Assembly (NCBI GenBank): GCA_017461285.1
Contig: JAFTYS010000004.1
Span: 1-29,002 of the forward strand
Reading direction: 5' to 3'
Source of the DNA: Bacteroidales bacterium
GTDB lineage: Bacteria > Bacteroidota > Bacteroidia > Bacteroidales > UBA932
Length of the DNA stretch: 29,002 nucleotides
The position numbers and the translations under genes are program-made. The notes beneath the pieces were generated by a model. The model saw only the letters and a program-made list of their open reading frames with translations, was not told the origin of the DNA and did no database searches. The number at the start of each line of letters is the position of its first letter. The stretch's first letter is position 1. Positions 14,052-23,484 of this stretch are shown here, one piece after another.

Positions 14052-17000
14052 ATGAAACAGAAACTAGTCCATTTAGCAGGAATCGCTGCCATGTGCTGTC
14101 TGTTCCTTTGTCTTCCGATGGGAAAAGCCTTTGCACAAGGCCGGACCATCGAAGGAAAGGTCATCGACAGTGCCGGACAGCCGATTATCGGTGCGGGCGT
14201 GACCATACCTGGTACGACCGTCGGAGTGGCTACAGATCTGGACGGTATGTTCAGAATCACATTGCCGGACGGGACTGCTGCTGTTACTGTTTCCGCTCTT
14301 GGATACACTTCCAAGGATGTGGAAATAGGCAAGAAGCAGAATCTTGTCATCGCTCTTGAGGATGAAGCTGAGTCCCTTGATGCGACGGTGGTGGTGGCTT
14401 ATGGCACACAGTCCAAGGCGACTGTGACCGGAGCCCTGTCTTCCATTGATTCGAAGGAACTCGTGAAGGCCCCTGTAGCAGACATCTCCAATGTCCTTTC
14501 AGGACAGCTTCCGGGTGTGACGACCGTCCAGATTTCAGGTAAGCCTGGAGATGACTACGCAGATATCTATGTGCGTGGTGTGAGTTCGCTTTCAGACGGA
14601 GCTTCAGCTCCTCTCATCCTTGTGGATGGAATCGAGCGCCCTCTGAACACAATCGACCCTAACGAGATCGAGAGCCTCTCGATCCTCAAGGATGCGGCAT
14701 CGACAGCGGTATTCGGCGTGCGTGGTGCGAACGGAGTAATCCTCGTCACCACAAAGCGCGGTGATGCCGGAAAGCCGAAGATCTCTGTGAGCAGCATTAC
14801 CGGTGTGCAGCAGCCGCTTTCATTCCTTACACAGGTGAGCAGCTACGAGTTTGCCAAGTTCTGGAACCTCAAGCAGCAGAATGACGGCGTGACCGACCCT
14901 AAGGCATATTACGCTCCTGAAGCCGTTGAGGCGTATCGTACAGGCTCTGACCCTCTCGTATTCCCTAACACCAATTGGAAAGAGATTCTTTATCGCAAGG
15001 CATTCCTTCAGACAAAGAACAACATCAACATTTCCGGAGGTTCTGATAAGGTGCGTTACTTCGTATCGATGGGTTATATGTTCCAGGACGGTATCCTGAA
15101 GCAGATGCCGGGCCTCTCATATGACAACAACTTCTCGTACAACCGTTATAACTACCGTGCCAACCTTGACTTCAAGCTCACAGAGACTACTGATATGAAA
15201 CTCAACATCAGCGGCGTGGTGGGTAAGACATACGAGCCTATGGAAGATGACGGCATCGACGATAACGTGTGGATCTTCACGACCCTGTGGGTGACTCCAA
15301 ATGCCAGCCCAGGTATGGTGAACGGTATTCCTCTTACATACGTAGGTGAAGGTCCGACTCCTCCTACAACCCGTCGAAGCGGTTATATGACCTATTACAA
15401 TATGGGTTATGAAGAGAAGTATAATACCGCGCTTAACCTCGATCTTGCAATCACGCAAAGACTGGATTTCATTACAGAAGGTCTCAGTGTCGGTGTAAAA
15501 GGCGGTTATGATACCAATATGTATATAAGGAAGCAGCATAAAGGTTCCGATGCTCTTGAGCAGAGAATCAACTATAAGTCATTCCAGGAAGGTGACGGTC
15601 TTATAATCAGCGACCCTGACTTCGACAAGACTTATGTGTTCAAGCCAAGCGGAACAATGGCCCCTCTTTCATACAGCGAGTCCACAAGTGCAGACAGAAG
15701 CTGGTACCTCGAGGCACGAGCTGATTACAGCAGAAAGTTTGCCGGCAAGCATGCCGTGTCAGGCCTTCTTCTCTATAACCAGACCAGAGACTACTATCCG
15801 TCTAAGTATTCATACCTTCCTAGAGGTTATGTGGGATTCGTGGGACGTGCGACATATGGCTACGATGACAAATACCTTATCGACGTCAGCGCCGGATACA
15901 ACGGTTCAGAAAACTTCGCTCCAGGCAAGACACGTTACGGTCTCTTCCCTTCAGTATCCCTCGGATGGGTCGTTTCTGAAGAGAAATTCATGAACAAGGT
16001 ATCATGGCTCGATTATCTGAAGATTCGTGCTTCAGTGGGTAAGGTAGGTAATGACCTCGGTACATCGACCCGCTTCATGTATATGAACAGCGTGTGGGAT
16101 GAGGCAGGATCATACAGCTTCGGAGTCAACAACCCTAACGGCCTTCCTTATTATACTACCGGAACTCCAGGCAACCTGGGTGTCACATGGGAGACGGCCC
16201 TCAAGTACAATGTGGGTCTCGACTTTGATCTGTTCAACAGCAGGCTCCACTTTTCCGGCGACCTCTTCAAGGAGCACAGGACAGGTATCCTCATCTCTCC
16301 AAATTCTACTCCTGGAATCATCGCGACATCTCTTCCTAACATGAACATCGGTATCGTGGACAATCAGGGTTATGAGCTTGCCCTCGGATGGAAGGACAAT
16401 ATCGGCGAATTCAGATATGACATCGATGCGAACGTGACATTCGCACGAAACGAGATCGTCTATATGGATGAGGTGAAGAGCGAGTTCGACTATCAGAACC
16501 AGACCGGCGGATCCACAGGCCGTAACAGAGGCCTTTACAAGTTTATCCGTCTTTATGGATATGACGACTTCTATACTGATGAGAACGGTGTTCAGAGACT
16601 GAATCCGGACCTTCCTCAGCCAAGCGCAACCGTATATCCGGGCGACTGTATGTATGCTGACCTCAACGGTGACAACGTAGTGGACGGAAACGATACCATG
16701 GTATACGGATTTGCTGACAGACCTGAGTACATGTTCGGTTCGAACTGGAAATTCTCTTGGAAAGGATTCAACCTCAATCTCAACTGGATCGCAGCTACAC
16801 ATGTAGACAAGATGCTTGAGGTCGAGTACCGTATCCCTTTCACAAACTCAGGAAACCGAGGTCTTCTTGACTATTTCTACAGGGACTGCTGGACAACTGA
16901 GAATCCGAACGGAACCCTTCCGCGTGCAGCGGAAAAGTCTGAGGCATGGAACTCGTCCCCTTCAACCCTCTGGCTCCGCGATGCTTCGTACATCCGACTC

Positions 17001-17204
17001 AAGAGCGCCCAGTTCGGATATACGTTCGGACGCAACAAGTTCTTCGACCGTCTTGGCATCAACAGCCTCAATGTCAGCTTTACAGGATATAACCTCCTGA
17101 CATTCACGAACCTGACATTCCAGGACCCGGAGACTGTGTCAAACAACGACGGTGTATATCCATTGGTCAAGACTTACAATCTTTCTCTTAACATCAACTT
17201 CTAA
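14052..17204 (+). CDS. SusC-family TonB-dependent outer-membrane transporter, pair 1
   Basis: The protein has 1050 residues. It forms an outer-membrane barrel that imports oligosaccharides, powered by TonB and capped by SusD. A signal peptide ends at AFAQ (residue 29). A carboxypeptidase-D regulatory-like domain spans about 31-108 (IEGKVIDSAGQPIIGAGV, TDLDGMFRI, VSALGYTSKDVEI). The TonB-box-like stretch is LDATVVVAYGTQ (109-120). The plug domain has the SusC signature KDAASTAVFGVRGANGVILV (213-232), and the barrel ends LNINF with a terminal Phe. The 42-bp A/C-rich leader has no Shine-Dalgarno. The susD partner starts 11 bp downstream. Confidence 0.96.
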   Translation: MKQKLVHLAGIAAMCCLFLCLPMGKAFAQGRTIEGKVIDSAGQPIIGAGVTIPGTTVGVATDLDGMFRITLPDGTAAVTVSALGYTSKDVEIGKKQNLVIALEDEAESLDATVVVAYGTQSKATVTGALSSIDSKELVKAPVADISNVLSGQLPGVTTVQISGKPGDDYADIYVRGVSSLSDGASAPLILVDGIERPLNTIDPNEIESLSILKDAASTAVFGVRGANGVILVTTKRGDAGKPKISVSSITGVQQPLSFLTQVSSYEFAKFWNLKQQNDGVTDPKAYYAPEAVEAYRTGSDPLVFPNTNWKEILYRKAFLQTKNNINISGGSDKVRYFVSMGYMFQDGILKQMPGLSYDNNFSYNRYNYRANLDFKLTETTDMKLNISGVVGKTYEPMEDDGIDDNVWIFTTLWVTPNASPGMVNGIPLTYVGEGPTPPTTRRSGYMTYYNMGYEEKYNTALNLDLAITQRLDFITEGLSVGVKGGYDTNMYIRKQHKGSDALEQRINYKSFQEGDGLIISDPDFDKTYVFKPSGTMAPLSYSESTSADRSWYLEARADYSRKFAGKHAVSGLLLYNQTRDYYPSKYSYLPRGYVGFVGRATYGYDDKYLIDVSAGYNGSENFAPGKTRYGLFPSVSLGWVVSEEKFMNKVSWLDYLKIRASVGKVGNDLGTSTRFMYMNSVWDEAGSYSFGVNNPNGLPYYTTGTPGNLGVTWETALKYNVGLDFDLFNSRLHFSGDLFKEHRTGILISPNSTPGIIATSLPNMNIGIVDNQGYELALGWKDNIGEFRYDIDANVTFARNEIVYMDEVKSEFDYQNQTGGSTGRNRGLYKFIRLYGYDDFYTDENGVQRLNPDLPQPSATVYPGDCMYADLNGDNVVDGNDTMVYGFADRPEYMFGSNWKFSWKGFNLNLNWIAATHVDKMLEVEYRIPFTNSGNRGLLDYFYRDCWTTENPNGTLPRAAEKSEAWNSSPSTLWLRDASYIRLKSAQFGYTFGRNKFFDRLGINSLNVSFTGYNLLTFTNLTFQDPETVSNNDGVYPLVKTYNLSLNINF

Positions 17205-17215
17205 TCCGGTCTGAT

Positions 17216-19003
17216 ATGAAAACAGTAAGATATATATTTATAGCAGTCCTTTTGGGAGTCGTGACGGCTTCTTGCGAAAGCCTCAAGCTAGGAGATGCAG
17301 GACTCAGCAGCGCACCGGAAACATCAGGAGCTACAATCGAAACTCTCTTTGCAACTAAGAAGGATGCAGACAAGGTGCTTGTCACAGCATATGCCAATCT
17401 TCCATACGGCATTACAAGCTCCTTTGATTCAAAGATGGGAGGAAATGTGCTTGAGTGCATTACCGACCATGCTCACAGTAACCGTACATTCGGTTCTGAC
17501 GGTCCGAGGAATCTCTATTATACAGGTTCACTGGGATCCAATATTTCATCAAGCTACGCAGGATCGGAGGCATACCGTTTCGCTTCTGAAAAGGATTACA
17601 CAGCAATCCGCTATGCCTGGATATTCATCGAGAATGCAGACAGGATTCCTGATGCGACACCGGCAGAAATCGCAAAGATGAAGGCGGAGGCCAAGATGTG
17701 CATCGCCATCGCATATGCCAATATGTTCCGTTATGTAGGCGGTGTTCCTATTCTCGACCACTCTGTATCAACAACAGAGGAAATGGTCTATCCGAGAAAC
17801 ACTTTTGCAGAAACGGTCGATTATATCGTTCAGCTCTGCGATGAGGCAAAGGCAGACCTTCCTTGGACAAATGCCGATCCGAACAATGACGGACGCATGA
17901 CTGCTGCCGCTGCCCTCGGTCTGAAGCTTCGCGTTCTCTGCTTTGCTGCCAGCCCGACATTTAATTCGGCCACTCCTTGGCATTCAGGTGCGAACGAGTA
18001 CCACTGCTACGGAAACTACGATGCTGCCCGCTGGAAGAGAGCCAAGGATGCAGCTGACGAGTTCATGACCGAGCTTGCAAAGAACGGACATTATGCAATG
18101 GTACAGGCTGCAGAGGCCACTCCTAAGGCCTATCGTCTTGCCTACCGCAAAGGATACTATGAGCGCGGTACCACCGAGCAGATCATTTCAATCAGAAAGG
18201 ATTATGACTCAGACTATCACGACGACTGGATCGAGAAGGGAGAATATGTATGTCCGACCCTCAACTGGGTGAACAGGTACGGATGGGCAGACGGTTCGGA
18301 TTTCCCTGAAGATTTTGACTGGGAAAACCCTTCTGCATCTCCGTTCTTCTCTCCGAGCGGTTCATGCATTACCGGCACAGAGACCCGCGACCCTCGTCTT
18401 TATGAGAACATCGCGGTTCCCGGCGACTACTGGTACAATGAAATTCTTGCCCGCGTGCACACGAATCATCCGAACTATCGTGCAGATGGTTCAGGCTTCC
18501 TTGCGATGAAGTATATCCTTCAGAAGGAGTCTGACCGTGAGAACGTTCCTCCTCATTGGTCAATGATGCGTTTCCCTGAGATCCTTCTCAATGCAGCCGA
18601 GGCATACAACGAGTATGACGGCACTCCGTCAGCACAGGCTTATGAGTGGGTAAACAGCGTGAGAGCGCGTGTAGGCCTTTCGCCGCTGGCTGAGGGCATG
18701 ACCCAGGCACAGTTCCGTGAGGCCCTTCTCCGTGAGCGTGAGTGTGAGTTCGGCTTTGAGGAATTCCGTTGGTTCGATATGGTCCGCTACGGCCTTCAGG
18801 ACGACTTCAAGAAACCGCTTTACGGTCTCTATTCTGAAGGTGTAGGAGGAAGACCGGAAAGTCCTGATTCATTCACATATTCTAAATATCAGCTTCCTTC
18901 AAGGTCCTGGGAGACGTCATGGGATACAAAGTGGTACTTCTCTCCGATCCCGGTAACTGAAGTGAACAAGGATTATGGAATGACACAGAATCCGGGATGG
19001 TAA
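17216..19003 (+). CDS. SusD/RagB-family glycan-binding lipoprotein, pair 1
   Basis: The protein has 595 residues. SusD proteins sit as a lid on SusC and bind the oligosaccharide at the cell surface. The lipoprotein signal ends TASC (Cys20). The N-terminal TPR-like helical part includes KKDADKVLVTAYANLPYG, and the family's AYANMFRYVGGVPIL segment lies near residue 165. The C-terminal RagB/SusD portion has RFPEILLNAAEAYNEYDG, ALLRERECEFGFEEFRWFDM and a terminal YFSPIPVTEVNKDYGMTQNP. All are standard family landmarks. It is translated with the preceding susC (11-bp gap), and the second susC follows after 16 bp. The ligand is not readable from sequence; context suggests GlcNAc oligomers. Confidence 0.96.
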   Translation: MKTVRYIFIAVLLGVVTASCESLKLGDAGLSSAPETSGATIETLFATKKDADKVLVTAYANLPYGITSSFDSKMGGNVLECITDHAHSNRTFGSDGPRNLYYTGSLGSNISSSYAGSEAYRFASEKDYTAIRYAWIFIENADRIPDATPAEIAKMKAEAKMCIAIAYANMFRYVGGVPILDHSVSTTEEMVYPRNTFAETVDYIVQLCDEAKADLPWTNADPNNDGRMTAAAALGLKLRVLCFAASPTFNSATPWHSGANEYHCYGNYDAARWKRAKDAADEFMTELAKNGHYAMVQAAEATPKAYRLAYRKGYYERGTTEQIISIRKDYDSDYHDDWIEKGEYVCPTLNWVNRYGWADGSDFPEDFDWENPSASPFFSPSGSCITGTETRDPRLYENIAVPGDYWYNEILARVHTNHPNYRADGSGFLAMKYILQKESDRENVPPHWSMMRFPEILLNAAEAYNEYDGTPSAQAYEWVNSVRARVGLSPLAEGMTQAQFREALLRERECEFGFEEFRWFDMVRYGLQDDFKKPLYGLYSEGVGGRPESPDSFTYSKYQLPSRSWETSWDTKWYFSPIPVTEVNKDYGMTQNPGW

Positions 19004-19019
19004 TATTTAAAGATACCAG

Positions 19020-21749
19020 ATGATGAAAAGAATAAGCAAATACATTATACTTCCTCTTCTGCTGGCAGGCGTGACAGTTTCCGCCCAGGAATCTGTCGAA
19101 CTCTCGCAGGTGGATTCCATTGTGATTGCAAATCCTTTCAAGGTGCAGGCAAATGGAAACATCATGCGTGATGCGACTGTCTTTCAGCAGAGTCCGGAAG
19201 TCGATATAGCGAAGGCCCTTTACGGCCAGTTCTCCGGTCTCCTTGTCGAGCAGGGTACCGGACGAAGCGAAATCAACCAGTCGTCTCTTGAGCTGCGCGG
19301 CCATGCTCCGCTCGTGCTCATCGACGGTTATCCTCGTGAACTCTCGGATATAACTTCTGTAGAGATAGAATCCATCACCGTCCTCAAGGATGCGGTTTCA
19401 GCAGCCATTTATGGTGTCAAAGGAGGTAACGGAGTGATAATGATCACAACGAAAAGAGGTCAGGCGACTCCTCTCCAGGTTTCTGCCAAGTATCAGTTCG
19501 GACTCAGTACTGCGTTCCGTGCACCTGATTTCTCATCTTCATATACATATGCTCTCAAGGTCAACGAGGCGCGCACTCTTGACGGCCTTGCCCCTATGTA
19601 CAACAATGATGCATTCACATATTTTGCAAACGGAGAAAGACCGTATGCATATCCTGATGTGGATTGGATGAGCAAGATATATCGCAAGCACGGCGACAAT
19701 CACCGTGCCCAGCTCACATTCACAGGCGGCAACAGGAACTTCCGCTATTTTGCGGCTGTCGATTACATGAAGGACAACTCTCTTTACGTGAAGCCTTCAT
19801 CTGACGACCGCTACAATGCAAACACCTATGACAACCGCCTCGGCATCAGGGCAAATGTAGATGTGAACGTAACTGAATCGACTTCAATGAAGCTTGGCGT
19901 GATGGCCCGCCTCTCTGAATTCAACCGTCCGTATTGGGAGAACATCAGCGGCGATTCGATCGAAGAGACCCTGTACAAGACTCCTGCTGCCGCTTTCCCT
20001 GTAAAGCATATTGACGGCACATACGGTGGTTCGAGACTTTATGGCGCAAACAACCCTGTGGCCCTTCATCAGGATTCGGGTAATCATCTTTACTCCGAGA
20101 CAAGAGTGCTTGCAGACATGGTTCTCCGCCAGGATCTTGGAATGTTCGTCAAGGGTCTCTCTGCAGATGCGAGCGTCGCTTTCGACTACACCGGCGAGAT
20201 GACAGAGACTTCATACAAGACCTATCGATATGGAGAGTCTGTAAACCCTGTCCCTGGCAGCGCACTCACATATTATGGCACAGATTCGAAGACTATGAGC
20301 TACAGCCATTATTTCCATAGTCTCGGAATGCGTTCGGAACTCCAGGCACGTCTCAACTGGGAACGTGACTTCGGCAAGCATCATATCGATGTGCACGCAG
20401 CATACAGGCAGCGTTCATATATCTTCAACCAGCGCAACGCTTCTTCAAAGACACAGGAAATCCTCGGTACAGCAAGCTACAGCTGGAATGACAGGCTCTT
20501 TGCAGACCTTGCGGTAAACTGGTCCGGATCGGCATATCTTCCGGCTGGTCAGAGGTTCAATCTCTATCCTGCCCTCAGCGTTGCCTATGTGATTTCAAAG
20601 GAACCATATGTAAAGGCATACGGTTCGATCGGTATGTCCGGATATGACGGAAGCATGGACCACGAGCTCTTCCTCCAGACATACGGAAGTTCGAATGCCA
20701 GCGGATACCGCTTCGGAGAAAACGCCAACAGCTATTCAGGACGTGCCGAGGGTGATATCCCTGCAACGGTACTGGATCCGGAGAAGTCTTCAAGGGCCAC
20801 CCTCGGATTCGACATGGCTTTCTTCAGGAACAGACTCTCGTTCAATGCGGAGGCTTTTGCTGAAAGACGTACCAACATCCTCATATCTCCATCCAACATC
20901 TCCGGCGTCATCGGTATCGGAGTCATGGACCAGAGCATGGGTGAGAACAGGTACAAGGGTCTTGACCTTTCGCTTGCATGGAACGACAAGGCTGGCGACT
21001 TCTCTTATGGAGCATATGCAAACGGAGGATGGCTTCTTACTGAAGTCGTGAACGACGGACAGGCATACCAGCGTTACGACTATCTCTATCATGCAGGCAA
21101 TCCTATCGGACAGCGCTACGGACTTGAGGTCATCGGCATTTTCCAGAACCAGTACGAGATCAACAACAGCCCTAAGCAGACATTCAGCGATGTCCGTCCT
21201 GGCGACCTCAAGTACAAGGACCAGAACGGAGACGGCGTAGTGAATGATGAGGATGTCGTGAAGATGTTCGGTTCGACCACTCCTCTCTTCCAGTTCGGAT
21301 TCGGACTTCATGCAGGATGGAAGGGACTCAAGGTGTATGCTGATTTCCAGGGCGTTACAGGTGTCACAGTGAATCTTCTTGATTCGCCGCTCTACCAGCC
21401 TCTCGTGAACAACGGAACCATCTCTAACAACTTCCTTGCACGCGAGGTTACATGGACTCCTGAAACAGCGGCTTCCGCTACGATGCCTAGACTTACCACT
21501 CTTGAGAACGCGAACAACTACCGCAAGAACTCGCTCTGGTACAGGGACGGATCGTTCATCAAGCTTCGTAATCTTGGAGTGTCATACACTATTCCTAAGA
21601 AGGTTGCCCGCTTCTCAGACATAACAGTGTCTCTGAACGGCACGAACCTCTTCAGCCTTGATAATATCAAGTTTGCGGATCCGGAACAGCTTGAAGCTGC
21701 TTATCCGTCGACAAGGGTATTCTGGGCAGGCCTTAAGTTCAACTTCTAA
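19020..21749 (+). CDS. SusC-family transporter, pair 2, lacking the regulatory-like N domain
   Basis: The protein has 909 residues, about 140 shorter than the first SusC. The signal peptide ends VSAQ (residue 23). After it comes a short segment with no carboxypeptidase-D-like domain; the plug begins by about residue 60 (SPEVDIAKALYGQFSGLLVE). The SusC signature is KDAVSAAIYGVKGGNGVIMI (123-142). The barrel ends AGLKFNF. Plug and barrel appear complete, so this looks like a natural short form rather than a broken gene. Start choice: ATGATG at 19020 and 19023 differ by one residue. It is paired with the SusD starting 8 bp downstream. Together with pair 1 it suggests import of fragments of two sizes, which is inference. 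Confidence 0.95.
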   Translation: MMKRISKYIILPLLLAGVTVSAQESVELSQVDSIVIANPFKVQANGNIMRDATVFQQSPEVDIAKALYGQFSGLLVEQGTGRSEINQSSLELRGHAPLVLIDGYPRELSDITSVEIESITVLKDAVSAAIYGVKGGNGVIMITTKRGQATPLQVSAKYQFGLSTAFRAPDFSSSYTYALKVNEARTLDGLAPMYNNDAFTYFANGERPYAYPDVDWMSKIYRKHGDNHRAQLTFTGGNRNFRYFAAVDYMKDNSLYVKPSSDDRYNANTYDNRLGIRANVDVNVTESTSMKLGVMARLSEFNRPYWENISGDSIEETLYKTPAAAFPVKHIDGTYGGSRLYGANNPVALHQDSGNHLYSETRVLADMVLRQDLGMFVKGLSADASVAFDYTGEMTETSYKTYRYGESVNPVPGSALTYYGTDSKTMSYSHYFHSLGMRSELQARLNWERDFGKHHIDVHAAYRQRSYIFNQRNASSKTQEILGTASYSWNDRLFADLAVNWSGSAYLPAGQRFNLYPALSVAYVISKEPYVKAYGSIGMSGYDGSMDHELFLQTYGSSNASGYRFGENANSYSGRAEGDIPATVLDPEKSSRATLGFDMAFFRNRLSFNAEAFAERRTNILISPSNISGVIGIGVMDQSMGENRYKGLDLSLAWNDKAGDFSYGAYANGGWLLTEVVNDGQAYQRYDYLYHAGNPIGQRYGLEVIGIFQNQYEINNSPKQTFSDVRPGDLKYKDQNGDGVVNDEDVVKMFGSTTPLFQFGFGLHAGWKGLKVYADFQGVTGVTVNLLDSPLYQPLVNNGTISNNFLAREVTWTPETAASATMPRLTTLENANNYRKNSLWYRDGSFIKLRNLGVSYTIPKKVARFSDITVSLNGTNLFSLDNIKFADPEQLEAAYPSTRVFWAGLKFNF

Positions 21750-21757
21750 ATCAAGGC

Positions 21758-23446
21758 ATGAACGAAATGAAAAAGTTTATTTACATAATGATGGCAGCCG
21801 TCCTTGCATTTCAGGGTTGTAACATGCTTGACTTTGATGAGACAAGCGGTGTATACGACAGGGATGACATGTATGAGACATACAGCTATGCTCAGAGGAT
21901 GCTGACCAATATCTACAGCTATATGCCGCAGGATTTCGGAACCATCGGTGATGCTATGCGTGACTGCGGATCGGACGATGCCGAATTCGGTGATCCTGAA
22001 GGTTCGGTACAGGGATTCAATAACGGCAACTGGTCTGCCATTTCCACTATAGACGACAGCTGGGAGCTGTATAACGCGATCCGTTGCGTGAGCGAATTCC
22101 TGGAGTCTATGGAGAAGGTGGATTTCTCCAAGTACTATTATGATTCAAAGTACGAGGATCAGATGGAGCAGGTTGCGACCTTCACTTATCAGGCAAGAGT
22201 CCTTCGTGCATTCTATCTTTTTGAACTGGCACGCCGTTACGGCGATATTCCTGTTCCGATGAAGATGCTCTCGATAGAGGAGGCGAATTCTATCGAGAAG
22301 ACACCGTTCGACCAGGTGGTCGAGTTCATCGTGTCGGAGTGTGATGAATGTGCAGCCAAGCTTCCTGAAACATACATCGGCATGCTCGACGATGAGTACG
22401 GCCGTGTTACAAAGGGCTTTGCAATGGCTGTCAAGTCAAAGACCCTCCTTTATGCTGCCAGCAAGCTTCACAATCCGGATGGCGACGTCCAGAAGTGGAA
22501 GAGAGCCGCACAGGCTGCTCTTGACATCATCAACCTCGGCATATACGTGCTTGATTCAGGTGACAAGGTGAACACTACCGCTTCTCCTGAGAACGTTCTT
22601 GTCAGGATGAATTCCGAAAGCGACAGCTTCGAGCTCTATAACTTCCCGGTAAGGTTTACAGAAGGACAGCGTACATATATGTCCGGAACATACCCTACCC
22701 AGAACCTCGTCGATGCATTCCAGACCATCAACGGCTATGATGTGACCCTCACAGCCAACGGATGGGAGTCAGATGACCCTGCATTCGATGCATCACGTCC
22801 GTATGACAACCGTGACCCTCGCTTCGCAAGGACAATCCTCGCAAACGGCATGGCTTTCAAGGGAACTGAGATCGAGACATTCGTAGGTGGCGCTGATTAT
22901 TCAGCAACACGTTCAGATCTCGGAACCGTTACAGGATACTACCTCAGGAAGTATGTGAACGAAGCTACAAGCTTCACTCCTGAAGCAGAGGCGGAATACA
23001 AGCACCATTGGGTGATATACCGTTATGCGGAGACCCTCCTAACTTACGCAGAGGCAGCAAACGAGTATTTCAAGAATCCTTCATCTACGGATTCGGAGCT
23101 TACGATGTCTGCCCTTGAGGCCATCAATCAGGTTCGTGCAAATGCGCAGATGCCTGCAGTGACAGCTGACAATTATGATGCATTCACAGAAGCCGTACGC
23201 AGAGAATGGCGTGTAGAGTTCGCATTCGAAGACCATAGGTTCTGGGATGTGCGCCGCTGGGGTATCGGAGCGGCTACACAGACACAGGTCGACGGCGTGA
23301 GCATAGTCAGGACAACAAGCGGTTTCGACTACACACGCACATCAGTCGAGAAACGTACATGGACAGACAGGATGAACCTGTATCCGATCCCGCAGGAGGA
23401 AATTTTCTGCAACCCAAATCTCAACCCACAGAATACCGGATGGTAA
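21758..23446 (+). CDS. SusD/RagB-family glycan-binding lipoprotein, pair 2
   Basis: The protein has 562 residues. The lipoprotein signal ends FQGC (Cys21 from the ATG at 21758). The ATG at 21767 (MKKFIYIMM) gives a cleaner signal peptide and may be the true start. Family landmarks are FYLFELARRYGDIPVPM, the C-terminal VIYRYAETLLTYAEAANEYF, EAVRREWRVEFAFEDHRFWD and a final NLYPIPQEEI...NPQNTGW. It would cap the second, shorter SusC. It is clearly a different sequence from the first SusD, so the pairs are not a recent tandem duplication. A 38-bp A/T-rich gap separates it from the first BACON gene. Confidence 0.95.
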   Translation: MNEMKKFIYIMMAAVLAFQGCNMLDFDETSGVYDRDDMYETYSYAQRMLTNIYSYMPQDFGTIGDAMRDCGSDDAEFGDPEGSVQGFNNGNWSAISTIDDSWELYNAIRCVSEFLESMEKVDFSKYYYDSKYEDQMEQVATFTYQARVLRAFYLFELARRYGDIPVPMKMLSIEEANSIEKTPFDQVVEFIVSECDECAAKLPETYIGMLDDEYGRVTKGFAMAVKSKTLLYAASKLHNPDGDVQKWKRAAQAALDIINLGIYVLDSGDKVNTTASPENVLVRMNSESDSFELYNFPVRFTEGQRTYMSGTYPTQNLVDAFQTINGYDVTLTANGWESDDPAFDASRPYDNRDPRFARTILANGMAFKGTEIETFVGGADYSATRSDLGTVTGYYLRKYVNEATSFTPEAEAEYKHHWVIYRYAETLLTYAEAANEYFKNPSSTDSELTMSALEAINQVRANAQMPAVTADNYDAFTEAVRREWRVEFAFEDHRFWDVRRWGIGAATQTQVDGVSIVRTTSGFDYTRTSVEKRTWTDRMNLYPIPQEEIFCNPNLNPQNTGW

Positions 23447-23484
23447 TAACCACATAGAATATTAATAATTAAAGCAATAACATT

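Noticed and set aside
14052..23446. Tandem duplication of the susC-susD pair
   Set aside because: The two SusC proteins differ in domain content and the two SusD proteins are divergent throughout, so recent duplication is not supported.
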